In this document: positions 17,760 to 25,991 of the stretch, in pieces
Layout of the letters: each line of letters begins with the position of its first letter
Numbering within the stretch: the first letter of the stretch is position 1
NCBI GenBank assembly: GCA_039961735.1
Contig: JABRVX010000012.1
Span: forward strand, 1-64,000
Length of the DNA: 64,000 nt
Reading direction: 5' to 3'
From: Fimbriimonadia bacterium
Lineage (GTDB): Bacteria > Armatimonadota > Fimbriimonadia > Fimbriimonadales > JABRVX01
The notes under the pieces: generated by a model
Seen by the model: the letters and a program-made list of their open reading frames with translations, nothing else
Told to the model about the DNA's origin: nothing
The model's database searches: none
Program-made: the position numbers and the translations under genes

Positions 17760-18958
17760 GGATTCACCTCCAGAATCTGTCCTGATGCACGGATCAGCCG
17801 CGCTTGTGCTTGTGCCAGACGGCTTCGCGCTTCGATATACGCTTGCTCAAGATCTCGTAGCACTCGGGTTGCGTCGAGTACCTCGATTAAAGTCGTCGCT
17901 TGTTCGGTGAGACCGGGCCGTAGTCGGTTCACCAGTTCCTTTGCCCGCCCGACCAGAGCCTCATACTTACCGACCTGATCATCTGCTGACCTGACTTCGA
18001 TCTGAGCCGCTGCAACTTCGCCCTCGGCGAGCTTTATCGCATCGGCAAGCGCTTTTCGTGCTGCCTCCGCTCGCAATGCGGCGGCCTTTGACTCCGAGGC
18101 GGCTCGACCGTGATCGAAGAGCGGGATGGACAACTGCAGTCGAAGGCCGTACCGATCGTTTCGCTCCTGCCATGGGGTTCGTCTCCCTTGTAGCTCCAGT
18201 TCCGGTCGGCCGCTTGCTCGGGCAATGGCAATGTCGGCCTCCGCAAGTTGCGCTTGTGCATCGAGGAGCATGAGTTCCGGCCGCTGGCGCTTCAGAGCCT
18301 CCGAGTCGGTTTGAACTACGGCTAGGTCCGGAAACCCGGCTTGAAAGTCGCGCAATTCGGTTAACCCGCTTGAAGATTCAAGCTTTCGCAGTGCCGCCTC
18401 CAATTCGGCTTGGCGCTGTTCGGCACGAAGCTTTGCCTGCTCAAGATCAAGGCTGACCTGCGTTAGGTGGAAGCCCGGTGCAATTCCGCCTTCAACCCGT
18501 AAGCGCGTTGCTTCATGGAGCTGTTCATAGACAGACTGGACCGCCTTAGCGCTCTTCGCCAGTTCAGACGATGTGACGGCGTCAAGATACGCCTCAAGAA
18601 CTTCAGTTTGAACGTCCAGCGAGACTTGGCGAAAGCTGGCTTCCGCTTCCGCAACGAGAGCTCTGCCCGAGCGCCGAAAGGCGGTCGTTCGACCAAACAG
18701 GTCGATGGGTTGGGATAGGACAAGGTCATCGTCAGACCCACCGGTCTCGGGATCAGACGTATATCCAACGAATAAACGCGTTGTGGGATATGCCCCTAAA
18801 GCGCGACTGGTCAACTTCGATTGGCTGAGTCTAAGACTAGCCGATTGAAGCAAGGGGCGATTAGATCGGGCCGAACGAAGAACGTCGTTAAGCCCGATCT
18901 GCTGGGCGTGCGCCGAAATGGCGACGCCAGCAAGGCAGAACATGGTTAGGGTTCTCAT
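17756..18958 (-). CDS. czcC: Outer-membrane factor of RND efflux (CzcC/TolC family)
   Basis: A 400-residue TolC-like protein with a cleavable signal (MRTLTMFCLAGVAISAHA) and two repeats of long amphipathic helices typical of outer-membrane efflux proteins. The start at 18958 is preferred to the in-frame codon at 18985 because TTGGAG sits 7 bases upstream and the signal peptide begins there. It is the export duct of the system and implies an outer membrane. It follows the Cys-rich gene in the same operon. Confidence 0.88.
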   Translation of the reverse strand: MRTLTMFCLAGVAISAHAQQIGLNDVLRSARSNRPLLQSASLRLSQSKLTSRALGAYPTTRLFVGYTSDPETGGSDDDLVLSQPIDLFGRTTAFRRSGRALVAEAEASFRQVSLDVQTEVLEAYLDAVTSSELAKSAKAVQSVYEQLHEATRLRVEGGIAPGFHLTQVSLDLEQAKLRAEQRQAELEAALRKLESSSGLTELRDFQAGFPDLAVVQTDSEALKRQRPELMLLDAQAQLAEADIAIARASGRPELELQGRRTPWQERNDRYGLRLQLSIPLFDHGRAASESKAAALRAEAARKALADAIKLAEGEVAAAQIEVRSADDQVGKYEALVGRAKELVNRLRPGLTEQATTLIEVLDATRVLRDLEQAYIEARSRLAQAQARLIRASGQILEVNP

Positions 18959-19010
18959 GAAATCTCCAACTGAAGTTAGGGTCACGGCTCCGCCGGAGCG
19001 GAGCGAACGA

Positions 19011-19421
19011 CTAGCTCAGTTGGAATGGCGGGGCGCGCGAAGGAGAAGTTGAGGGCGGGGCATTGGGAAAGCCCTGTACAATGCGCGCGAAAACGACCTT
19101 GCAGACGATGGGCCGAACGACCGGCAAGCAAATCGCTCCCGGAAGGATCGCGAAAACGGGCTGGAACGGCTGAGACGGGACTGCCGTTTGCTTCTCGTTG
19201 GAATCAATGCAAGGCGTCAGAGTGCAGCACTCATGGCAATCTTGTGATTCACTGACCGAGAACGTTGGCTCAGACTGGCTCTTCGATTCGCCGTCGACGC
19301 AAGGTCCGCGCGGACAAGTGGGGCACTCCTTACCGTCGGGCAGCACCCAAGTGCCGGAGCAAGCGTGAGCTTGTCCAAGTAGGAGCAACCATACGAGGAT
19401 CAGAGCACGGCCCAACCGCAC
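19011..19421 (-). CDS. Small secreted Cys-rich protein, first gene of the metal-efflux operon
   Basis: 136 residues starting at GTG 19421, with a signal peptide (LILVWLLLLGQAHA). The mature N-terminal half is cysteine-rich: CSGTW, CPTCPRGPC, CHECC and TPCID, ten cysteines in about 65 residues. The C-terminal part is Pro/Ser-rich with a hydrophobic stretch. No known family was recognised. Position and cysteines suggest a periplasmic metal binder or sensor for the pump, but that is inference. No good ribosome binding site precedes the GTG. Confidence 0.6.
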   Translation of the reverse strand: MRLGRALILVWLLLLGQAHACSGTWVLPDGKECPTCPRGPCVDGESKSQSEPTFSVSESQDCHECCTLTPCIDSNEKQTAVPSQPFQPVFAILPGAICLPVVRPIVCKVVFARIVQGFPNAPPSTSPSRAPPFQLS

Positions 19422-19494
19422 AACACCATATTATGGCGAAATTGCTGTGGGACATTGGGTCCCTGTTGCCGGGTCGTCAGAGGCTGAGGATCGT

Positions 19495-19523
19495 GACCTC
19501 TGCAGCTGTAGTCTGCAGAGGTC
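19495..19523. repeat. Inverted repeat built from the att core
   Basis: GACCTCTGCAG, a 7-base loop, then CTGCAGAGGTC: a perfect 11-bp inverted repeat. The right arm equals the tRNA/att segment covering the 3' anticodon stem and variable region. It lies 51 bases before DR2 and upstream of the metal operon. It may be an extra core-type integrase site or an operator. Confidence 0.6.
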
Positions 19524-19574
19524 AAACAGGTTCAAAATCGGCCCGTTTCATCCAAAGTTGCACAATTTGCGACC

Positions 19575-19626
19575 ATCGCACTGCAGAGGTCGTGGGTTCG
19601 AATCCCATCATCTCCACCAGGTTCAA
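19575..19626 (+). repeat. Attachment repeat DR2 (internal junction)
   Basis: An exact 52-base copy of DR1, starting in what would be the anticodon loop. The sequence upstream does not continue as tRNA, so this is not a tRNA gene. It is the junction between element A and element B. Confidence 0.9.
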
Positions 19627-19683
19627 ATGAACCTAAATGGTTCCTAAGATTGGTTCCTAAACCAGAGGTAGACTGTAGGAACC
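19620..19683 (+). promoter_or_regulatory. Integrase arm sites and int promoter region
   Basis: After DR2 comes the near-palindrome GGTTCAAATGAACC (19620-19633), two direct GGTTCCTAA copies (19639-19647, 19652-19660; 13-base spacing as beside DR1), and an inverted copy TAGGAACC (19676-19683) that touches the int ATG. No separate Shine-Dalgarno fits in front of the ATG. Binding here would couple att occupancy to int expression. Confidence 0.65.
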
Positions 19684-20901
19684 ATGGCGAAAGCTATTTC
19701 GGGCGAAGGCTCCATCCGGAAGCGTCTCAGCGGCAAACTCGCTGGGAAGTGGCGGGTCCAGTGGTCATACAACGATCCGATGTCCAACGACCTGACGACG
19801 GTGGATCGCACTTTCCCGACCCAGGCCGAAGCAGCCAGGTTCCTAAAGGAACTTAAGGCTCGCGTTCACACCGGCCAGAAGGTTGAGGAGTCGAACACCA
19901 AGAAGGCACTAACGCTCAATGCGTGGTTCGACGATCTCGCCGGGACTTCAGAGTGTGGCTATGCGGGTCGCTGGAGCGAAGACGGAATGAAGCTCCAGAC
20001 AATCGCGGCCAAAGTCAGCCGCTACAACTCGAACGTGCGCCGCTCTGAACTTGGCTCACTTCCCGTGCAGCTCATTGATGTAGATCGCGCCCGTGCGTTC
20101 TTCCGAGCGATGAAGGAAGCTGGCAAGAGCAAGGCGACAATGAAGGACGTTCAGGCGGTGCTGGTCAAGGTGATGAACGACGCGATCGACACCTACGAGA
20201 AGTTCCCCAACCTTCGGAACGCCTTCTCAAAGGTGAAGCTTGAGACTCCTGAAGCCCGAGAAGCTATTGTGGTGACACCAGAAAACGCGATGAAGGCCAT
20301 CCGGAAGTTGGAGGCTCCCGCCGATCGCGCCTTTCTTGGTTTGTACTTCCTTGCGGGTCTTAGGCTGAGCGAACAAATGGCGCTCACTGCCGAGCAGGTC
20401 GACTTTGCCCAAGGAGTGATTGTCATTGATCGTGCGGTCAAACTTGGACCGACCGGCCGTCAGGAAGTCGGGCTCCCGAAGGGCGACAAGACGAGGCTGG
20501 TTGCCCTGTGCCCCACACTGGCTGATCTATTGAAGCCAGTGGTCGGTGACAGTGACGGCTACCTCTTTCATGCCGACTCCGCTGACAAGCCGAAGATGAA
20601 GAAAGTTGTCTATTCGAATTGGAAGCGCATCTTGAAAGAGTCCGGCTTGCCAGACGAGCTTGAACTTCGCGACTGTCGCCTGTCGCACAATTCCTGGATC
20701 GAGAAATTCTGCCCAAAAGTCAGCCTCTCGACGAGGCTCGAACACATGGGGCATAGCGTCAACCGGAACAACTCGGAACACAAAGGGTTGACCGTGAATG
20801 TCCGCAACTACACTCGCTTTCTGAGCGGTGGCTTGGACATCCTGAGGAAGGAACTTGAGCGGGTTGTGAAGGCAGCCGAGCGTAAAACATCGCGGCGTTA
20901 G
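19684..20901 (+). CDS. int: Tyrosine site-specific integrase
   Basis: A 405-residue phage-type integrase. Residues 1-60 form an arm-binding domain and about 70-170 a SAM-like core-binding domain. The catalytic domain has Arg227 (LAGLRLSE), Arg332 in RDCRLSH (the usual HxxR is RDCR here, with His335 nearby), His357 in LEHMGH, and the probable nucleophile Tyr376 in RNYTRF. It sits immediately inside the left att repeat of element B and is expected to recombine at the tRNA-Ala anticodon loop. A GGTTCCTAAAGGAAC site occurs within its own 5' coding region near 19838. Its stop overlaps the convergent excisionase stop (TTAG). Confidence 0.92.
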   Translation: MAKAISGEGSIRKRLSGKLAGKWRVQWSYNDPMSNDLTTVDRTFPTQAEAARFLKELKARVHTGQKVEESNTKKALTLNAWFDDLAGTSECGYAGRWSEDGMKLQTIAAKVSRYNSNVRRSELGSLPVQLIDVDRARAFFRAMKEAGKSKATMKDVQAVLVKVMNDAIDTYEKFPNLRNAFSKVKLETPEAREAIVVTPENAMKAIRKLEAPADRAFLGLYFLAGLRLSEQMALTAEQVDFAQGVIVIDRAVKLGPTGRQEVGLPKGDKTRLVALCPTLADLLKPVVGDSDGYLFHADSADKPKMKKVVYSNWKRILKESGLPDELELRDCRLSHNSWIEKFCPKVSLSTRLEHMGHSVNRNNSEHKGLTVNVRNYTRFLSGGLDILRKELERVVKAAERKTSRR

Positions 20902-21119
20902 CCTCCGGTCCAGCCTTGCTCAAGTTCCCGTTCCCGCAAGTACGCTTCGAGTTGACGCCGGGTGATCATTGTCGTGCCCTCGTCCTTGATGTGCCCGAGC
21001 CGCTTCGAACGAAGTAGGCGCTTCAATTTCGACTCACTGATGCTCAGAACTACTGCCGCTTCGGGAATCCGAAACGCCAGCTTCTCACCGCGCCAATCTT
21101 CTGAGCGATTGAGTCTCAT
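20898..21119 (-). CDS. xis: Excisionase-like small DNA-binding protein
   Basis: 73 residues with one MerR/excisionase-type winged helix (RIPEAAVVLSISESKLKRLL, then TTMITRRQLEAYL). Small proteins of this fold bind near att sites and steer integrases toward excision. It ends the minus-strand operon that starts near 24433 and runs tail to tail into int, with stop codons overlapping by 4 bases. Excision could therefore rise when the mobilisation operon is switched on. Confidence 0.78.
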   Translation of the reverse strand: MRLNRSEDWRGEKLAFRIPEAAVVLSISESKLKRLLRSKRLGHIKDEGTTMITRRQLEAYLRERELEQGWTGG

Positions 21120-21163
21120 CGACTGCCCACCCCGCCGCTATCAGGGCTTTGCGATCCCGTATA

Positions 21164-21547
21164 TCAGAGCAACCTCGCCCGGATGAAGCGTCGAGTGATC
21201 GTCGGGACGTTGACGACTTCCTGGCCCATCGGAAAGCCAAGGAAGGTCTTCTGAACGAGCTGATGGCGATCGACACTCTCCATCGTCTCAACCTCGAATC
21301 CACGGTATCCCATGTCGGCGAGGACAATGAGTGCCCCGATATCGGGGCACTGTTGGGCGACCCTCTCGACGACGCGCATCGCTTCTCTTGCCTTGACGAC
21401 TGCGAGCGAACGGTCGCCGTAGGACTCGGCTTCCTCGCTCTGGTCGAGGAGGTTCTGGGCTCGCTCAAGCTGTTGTCGGAGCGAGTTCGGGACAGTGACG
21501 AGAGGTTGTTGGTCGGTTCTTTGGGGAAGCATGTTGTTTAACTCCAA
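21164..21547 (-). CDS. Hypothetical protein of the mobilisation operon
   Basis: 127 residues, no recognised family. Residues 15-65 are strongly helical and charged (LRQQLERAQNLLDQSEEAE), with a possible Cys at 71; the C-terminal third is basic (TITRRFIRARLL). Its start overlaps the end of the replication-relaxation gene by 10 bases; Met6 (21532) is an alternative start. The overlap and shared strand support it being a real, co-translated gene. Confidence 0.6.
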   Translation of the reverse strand: MELNNMLPQRTDQQPLVTVPNSLRQQLERAQNLLDQSEEAESYGDRSLAVVKAREAMRVVERVAQQCPDIGALIVLADMGYRGFEVETMESVDRHQLVQKTFLGFPMGQEVVNVPTITRRFIRARLL

Positions 21548-22215
21548 GGTGTGATCGGGGTCGCACCAACCTCGTCGAAGGTTTGAACAAGAAGCTCAAA
21601 CCCTGCGTCGGAGGGCTGAAGGCGACGAAGGTGACGAGAGCGCAAGGGGCCGGTTGTGACCACCAGGACGCGAAATTGACTAAATCCATACAGCGACTGG
21701 CACTGGCCAGAGCGGGCAAGGGCCTGATAGCCTGTCAGCTTTTCTTTGAAGCGAGGCGCGGAGGCGCGCCCCATGTCGACCTCGACAAAGATGGGCAAGC
21801 TTGCCATGAGCAGTCCGTCTGGTCGAAGTTCGAGCCCCTTGGAGCCCTGGATCTTTCGCCAGAGCTGTTGCTCGAATCTCCAAGCTGCGCTCGACTTACG
21901 CTGCAAAGCGATCCGAACGTTTGTGACCGACAGAGCATGCTGCACAAAGCGAGGCGAGGAAGTACGGCCCGCTATGAGCGACGAGATTCGCGCATCTACG
22001 ACCTCAGCCGCTCGCTTGGTTGCCATGTATAGGCTCTGACCGAAAAACGGTGTCTCCAAGCGGCGAAGGAGTTCAAGCCGCTTCAACTCTCTCAAGCGGG
22101 TGTTCGCCCGAGTGATCGAGTTGAAGTAACCGAGCTCAAGGAAATGGTCCCTGCAGAGAACATGGCTCAGAGCCAATTCCCGGAGGAGCATAATGTCTCG
22201 CTTGGTCACCCTCAC
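21538..22215 (-). CDS. Replication-relaxation family protein (MobC-like)
   Basis: 225 residues resembling the replication-relaxation family (PF13814) found with mobilisation and plasmid genes. It has an N-terminal winged helix (KRDIMLLRELALSHVLCRDHFLELGY) and a C-terminal nuclease-like core (LRPDGLLMASLPIFVEVDMG) whose D...ExD pattern recalls the restriction-endonuclease fold. Such proteins are thought to bind and open origin DNA. It shares ATGA with the GNAT-like gene upstream. Confidence 0.75.
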   Translation of the reverse strand: MRVTKRDIMLLRELALSHVLCRDHFLELGYFNSITRANTRLRELKRLELLRRLETPFFGQSLYMATKRAAEVVDARISSLIAGRTSSPRFVQHALSVTNVRIALQRKSSAAWRFEQQLWRKIQGSKGLELRPDGLLMASLPIFVEVDMGRASAPRFKEKLTGYQALARSGQCQSLYGFSQFRVLVVTTGPLRSRHLRRLQPSDAGFELLVQTFDEVGATPITPWS

Positions 22216-22877
22216 AGCGTCACCTCAATAAAATCAGTGTTGGCTGCAAGGCGTTGAAGGAGTTCTCCTGCCTCGAACGAACCAACGCGGGCCACGGTTG
22301 GCCTACGGGACGTGTGTGTCATGAAGACGACATCCGGGCGACCGCCGCAAAACCGCCGCGCCGCTTCGTAATCCCATCCATCCGGGGCCTGGTGATCGTC
22401 CCAGGCCATACGGGCAACGGCCTTGAATCCGCAACGTCCATATACCGCAGGCAGAAACGTATCGAACGCGTTGAGGAAGATGCCGCCAAGCATGACGGCA
22501 AGTTCCATCATTGTGCGAGTCGCGTGACGCTTGCGACGATCCTTGTGACAGAACACCGAAACGACTTCCTGCCCGTTCAGTGCGAATCCAGCCATACCGT
22601 CGGCGTCTGAGAACAGTCGCATAGCCGTGTATTCCGAATCCGAGTGCACATGGAGACAGGCGCCCAGCGCACCGTGTGAGGCGCGAGCGTCAGCGACCAT
22701 AGAGCGGAATCGCTCCGCATGTCTCAAACCCGGGGGGAGTTCGAAGAGGGAGAAGGACTGGATCCCTTCTAGAGCCAGTCGGCGACCTAGGGCCGGACTC
22801 GGCTGATACTCGCGCTCAGCCCGTTGGCCACAGTTGGCCGAAAGTTGGCCATTCAGTGTGCCGATCATTGGAGCCAA
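22212..22877 (-). CDS. GNAT-like acetyltransferase-fold protein
   Basis: 221 residues. The C-terminal 120 residues read like a GNAT fold seen in plasmid and phage proteins: DGMAGFALNGQEVVSVFCHK, then LAVMLGGIFLNAFDTFLPAVYGRCGFKAV with the typical late YxxxGF, then DGWDYE. The acetyl-CoA loop (QxxGxG/A) is not obvious, so catalysis is uncertain. It lies between the coupling ATPase (13-base overlap) and the relaxation protein (4-base overlap), so it is probably part of DNA transfer or its control. Confidence 0.62.
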   Translation of the reverse strand: MAPMIGTLNGQLSANCGQRAEREYQPSPALGRRLALEGIQSFSLFELPPGLRHAERFRSMVADARASHGALGACLHVHSDSEYTAMRLFSDADGMAGFALNGQEVVSVFCHKDRRKRHATRTMMELAVMLGGIFLNAFDTFLPAVYGRCGFKAVARMAWDDHQAPDGWDYEAARRFCGGRPDVVFMTHTSRRPTVARVGSFEAGELLQRLAANTDFIEVTL

Positions 22878-24433
22878 TCCTCCAAGTTCCCGCTAGGCGG
22901 GCGATCGGTCCTGGTTCGTTTCTGAAAGCCCGCTGGCTCGGCGGTTGCACCGCCAGATTCCGATGTATCCGCAGCTGGCTCCTCGACAATTTCGTAGTAG
23001 GCCGGCGCAAGCTCCGACAGACGGCCAAGGAACTCCCGGGCAGCCGGACTTACACTGCCCACGTCATCGATCAAGGGCGCGTTCACTTCGATCTGAATGG
23101 GTGCCTCCCCGCGCTTCCATAGAACCGCTTCACCAACTGGTAGATTGGGAAGGTCAAAGGCGCCTTTGACGCCTGCCAAGTCCTTGTTCAGCACTTCGGC
23201 GTCTTGGTAGCCGGTTCGGAAGACGACCTTTACGCCGACGTTGCCCAGAATCACGGACCGGATCTTTGGCGTAAGTTGGGCCAGCGTTTGGTGAGCCAAG
23301 ACAAGCGATAATCCGAACCTACGACCCTCCGCGAGGATCGACTCGAAATCTTGCATCGAGAAGTTCTCAAATTCATCAACGTAGAGTCGGATCGGGTTCC
23401 GAACACTCTCGGCAACCGTTGCTCTGGAGAAAACCTCTCGGCGGATCGTGCTCAGCATGATCGAGCCGGTCATCCATCCCGCCGAATGCAGTTCATCGAC
23501 CGCGAGTGAAACGAGGGTGATGCTCCCCGGCTGGTTCAGGTGTTCACCGAGGTCAACGGGGTCGGGATGGCCGAACATCCGGCGCAGTCCTTCCGTCGAG
23601 AGGAGGGCACTGACTTTGTTGAGTACAGCTGAAGCTAGAGCCGCTTGTTTGTCAGGGCCGAGCGCATCGTATCTTCGCCAGAAATCTTTGAGAGAGTCCG
23701 TCGTAGCCATTTCGATGAATGCACGGCGGACTGACGCATTGTAGAAAAGACCTTCGAGCTGGTTCAACGAGCTGTTCGTCTCGGCAAGGAGCAGTAGGGC
23801 GTTCCTAAACGTCTCGGCGAGTTGGACTCCCCACGACTCAACCTGCGCCGCAATAGCGTCAATCAAGCCAAGCGCCTTGTAATAGGGCTCGCCCTGTCCA
23901 GCCAACGGATTGAATCCGAGCGGATTCTGCTTCTCACGCAGGTCGAAAAACCGAACAAGGCTAGGATCAATGCCCGCGCGCACTGCCAGTTCGATCACCG
24001 CCAGTGCAAGGTCGCCGCGTGCGCAGAGCACGATAATGGAATGACCCCGCAAGAGGTCAGCGACGATGAGATGATGGAGGAAATTCGTCTTGCCGCTGCC
24101 AGTCGCTCCGATCACCAGGGCGTGGGTTCTCAAAACCTCCGCTGAAAGGTAAATGAGGGCTTCTAGGAGTGACCCACAGACATCCAACCAGTTCTTGACA
24201 ACCCCCACCCAGTGGTCGGGGATCGGCACCGTTCGGCGAGAGGAACGGCTGCGGGCGCTCACGAAGCGCCCCCACCAGGCTCCGGGCAGTGACCTCCAAG
24301 ACGAACATCGGGAACGAGCGCAGCGTGGGGGCAACTCCTCTTGACTCGTAATTGAACGTCTGCTAATGTGCCCAAGCAGTGGCATGGTGTTCTCATGTCT
24401 ACTGTTCCGCCGGGTTGCTGCTACGAACAGCAC
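22865..24433 (-). CDS. Type IV coupling protein-like / HerA-type ATPase
   Basis: Up to 522 residues. Walker A is GATGSGKT (109-116) and the Walker B-type acidic motif is RLYVDEFENF, followed by AEGRRFGLSLVLAHQTLAQL, typical of TraG/TraD-like DNA pumps with a TraM-recognition region. Residues 1-68 are Arg/Ser-rich and unlike the family; the true start may be Met17 (24385) or GTG at 24229. It heads the mobilisation operon and is divergent from the XRE regulator. It would deliver or translocate DNA, but no secretion channel genes are present in the window. Confidence 0.85.
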   Translation of the reverse strand: MLFVAATRRNSRHENTMPLLGHISRRSITSQEELPPRCARSRCSSWRSLPGAWWGRFVSARSRSSRRTVPIPDHWVGVVKNWLDVCGSLLEALIYLSAEVLRTHALVIGATGSGKTNFLHHLIVADLLRGHSIIVLCARGDLALAVIELAVRAGIDPSLVRFFDLREKQNPLGFNPLAGQGEPYYKALGLIDAIAAQVESWGVQLAETFRNALLLLAETNSSLNQLEGLFYNASVRRAFIEMATTDSLKDFWRRYDALGPDKQAALASAVLNKVSALLSTEGLRRMFGHPDPVDLGEHLNQPGSITLVSLAVDELHSAGWMTGSIMLSTIRREVFSRATVAESVRNPIRLYVDEFENFSMQDFESILAEGRRFGLSLVLAHQTLAQLTPKIRSVILGNVGVKVVFRTGYQDAEVLNKDLAGVKGAFDLPNLPVGEAVLWKRGEAPIQIEVNAPLIDDVGSVSPAAREFLGRLSELAPAYYEIVEEPAADTSESGGATAEPAGFQKRTRTDRPPSGNLEDWLQ

Positions 24434-24439
24434 CCGGCA

Positions 24440-24457
24440 TTTATAATACGCTATAAA
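24440..24457. promoter_or_regulatory. Palindromic operator/promoter between coupling ATPase and XRE regulator
   Basis: TTTATA-ATACGC-TATAAA is a perfect 6-bp dyad around a 6-base centre; it also contains TATAAT-like -10 boxes on both strands. It sits 51 bases before the XRE start and just before the longest possible ATPase start. It is a likely binding site for the XRE protein. Confidence 0.5.
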
Positions 24458-24507
24458 CTTCAGACACTTTCTCCGTTTGTCGTAAAACCAGGTAATACTA
24501 CGGGGTC

Positions 24508-25926
24508 GTGAGCACTCAGTTTCCTGCCATGCTTAAGGGAGGCGTGAACGAATTTGGCGAAGCTATCAGACAGGCTCGACTGGCAGTCGGATTGACCTTG
24601 CAAGAGGTCGCTGAAAAAGCTGGCGTCTCGACGAGCTATGTAGGTCGGGTCGAGCGCGGGTCGCTCCCTACGCCACCGTCCGATGCCGCAATCGTCGCCA
24701 TGTGCTCGGCGCTGAGCCTCGATCCTTCTCCGTTCCTCGAAATGAGGAAGAGCTTCTACCGAACGGGCCGATCGCGCCCACTGCGGCCGGGCAACGTCGT
24801 CGAGGTTGCGCTGAACGATATCGCTGCCTTGGGAGAGCAAGCGTTTCGAGCTGCCGAGGAGCAGGCGAAGAATGGAAACATCGACGGCGCTTTGCAACTC
24901 GCCGAAATCGCGTTGTCCCACCTGGAGAGCAGCCGAAGGCATGGCTCGGTCGCCCGCGTCGGTCACCTTCTGGCGTCCCTTCACCTGGACAGACTACATA
25001 GGGATAGAGAGGCCGTTGACCCGACCGAACAGAGGATCAGAGCTCTGAGCTACTACGAAGTTGCAGTCGGTGCTTTCAGACGCATCGCCAAGCCAACGGC
25101 AGATGATCGACAAAAACTTTACGACACCATTGCGCAGTCCGCTCGGCAATTCGAGGCTCTGTCCGACATAACCGACCACAGCCACCTGCCTCTGACTCTG
25201 ACCGACTTTGATAAATGGCCTGAAATCGTCTCTCTCACCGTCGCGGCGACCGACCGTATCAAGCTCGTGCAGGGACTCGCCGAGTCGATAGCGACATGGG
25301 GTAGTGAAACCCTGCCGGGCGAGTCGAGAAGCGATGCACAGATTCTGTCGGGACTGATGGCAAGTCACTTGGCCAGATGTTATGCCGACGAGCTGTATAC
25401 CGTGGCTGAGAATCGGAACCGAGAGCTGCTTGAAGACCTACGGAATCTGACACCGTCTGTTGAAAGTCTGGTGATGGCAGCGATGGTGACGACCAATCTC
25501 GCAGGAGCGCTGATCGACCACACGCGAATGACATCAAAACCAATATCTATGGAGCCGTTCAAGATCGTTGAGGAGTTGGCAATACAACTGAAAACCTTCA
25601 TGGCAACCGCCGTTTCGAGCGATCGGAGCCGGCTCACAAGAAGGCTTCAGAAGTGCCATCAGGAACTCGGCAGTTGGCACGCGGCAGAGAGTGAAGTGAA
25701 AGAGGCGGTATGGCACCTGTACGTTGCCCTAAAGCTTGATCCGGACGACTTGCTCGGGAAGGCAATGTATATCAACGACCTTCTTTCGAGTCTGACAAGG
25801 AACAGGCCTGAGCTTATCAAGACGATGTGGTCTTGGCTTGAGCAAAATGTTTCGGAGGAGGAATTCAGTTCTCTGACGTATTCAATCGCACCTCCTGAAG
25901 GCATGCCCAATAAGAACCAGGTCTAG
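24508..25926 (+). CDS. XRE-family regulator with long helical (TPR-like) C-terminal domain
   Basis: 472 residues from GTG 24508. An N-terminal Cro/CI helix-turn-helix spans residues 15-70 (EAIRQARLAVGLTLQEVAEKAGVSTSYVGRVERG). The remaining 390 residues are alpha-helical, like TPR-type sensor domains of peptide-responsive regulators. Standing alone and divergent from the mobilisation operon, it is the likely switch for transfer and excision. The ligand is unknown. Confidence 0.8.
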   Translation: MSTQFPAMLKGGVNEFGEAIRQARLAVGLTLQEVAEKAGVSTSYVGRVERGSLPTPPSDAAIVAMCSALSLDPSPFLEMRKSFYRTGRSRPLRPGNVVEVALNDIAALGEQAFRAAEEQAKNGNIDGALQLAEIALSHLESSRRHGSVARVGHLLASLHLDRLHRDREAVDPTEQRIRALSYYEVAVGAFRRIAKPTADDRQKLYDTIAQSARQFEALSDITDHSHLPLTLTDFDKWPEIVSLTVAATDRIKLVQGLAESIATWGSETLPGESRSDAQILSGLMASHLARCYADELYTVAENRNRELLEDLRNLTPSVESLVMAAMVTTNLAGALIDHTRMTSKPISMEPFKIVEELAIQLKTFMATAVSSDRSRLTRRLQKCHQELGSWHAAESEVKEAVWHLYVALKLDPDDLLGKAMYINDLLSSLTRNRPELIKTMWSWLEQNVSEEEFSSLTYSIAPPEGMPNKNQV

Positions 25927-25991
25927 TATTCGGATCGACATGTCGAGTGAAGCGCCAATGTATCGTTAGTGGTTCTGCTGGGTATCAGATT

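Larger units (their letters stand above)
10879..19626. mobile_element. Element A: integrase-less metal-resistance island (CIME-like)
   Basis: About 8.7 kb bounded by two identical 52-bp att repeats (DR1, DR2). It contains only a minus-strand metal-efflux operon of five genes and no recombinase, relaxase or transposase. Arm-type GGTTCCTA motifs lie just inside its left end, with the same 13-base periodicity as those next to the integrase of element B. This is the structure of a cis-mobilisable element: cargo with att sites that needs a neighbour's integrase. That it can move is an inference. Confidence 0.75.

Noticed and set aside
19575-19626. A second tRNA-Ala gene at DR2
   Set aside because: Only the 3' half from the anticodon loop is present; the upstream sequence cannot form acceptor, D or 5' anticodon strands.
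24057-24308. Alternative N-terminal frame for the coupling ATPase (MFVLEVTARSL...)
   Set aside because: It runs out of frame with the Walker A region and continues as an unlikely Pro/Arg-rich product; kept only as a doubt about the ATPase start.
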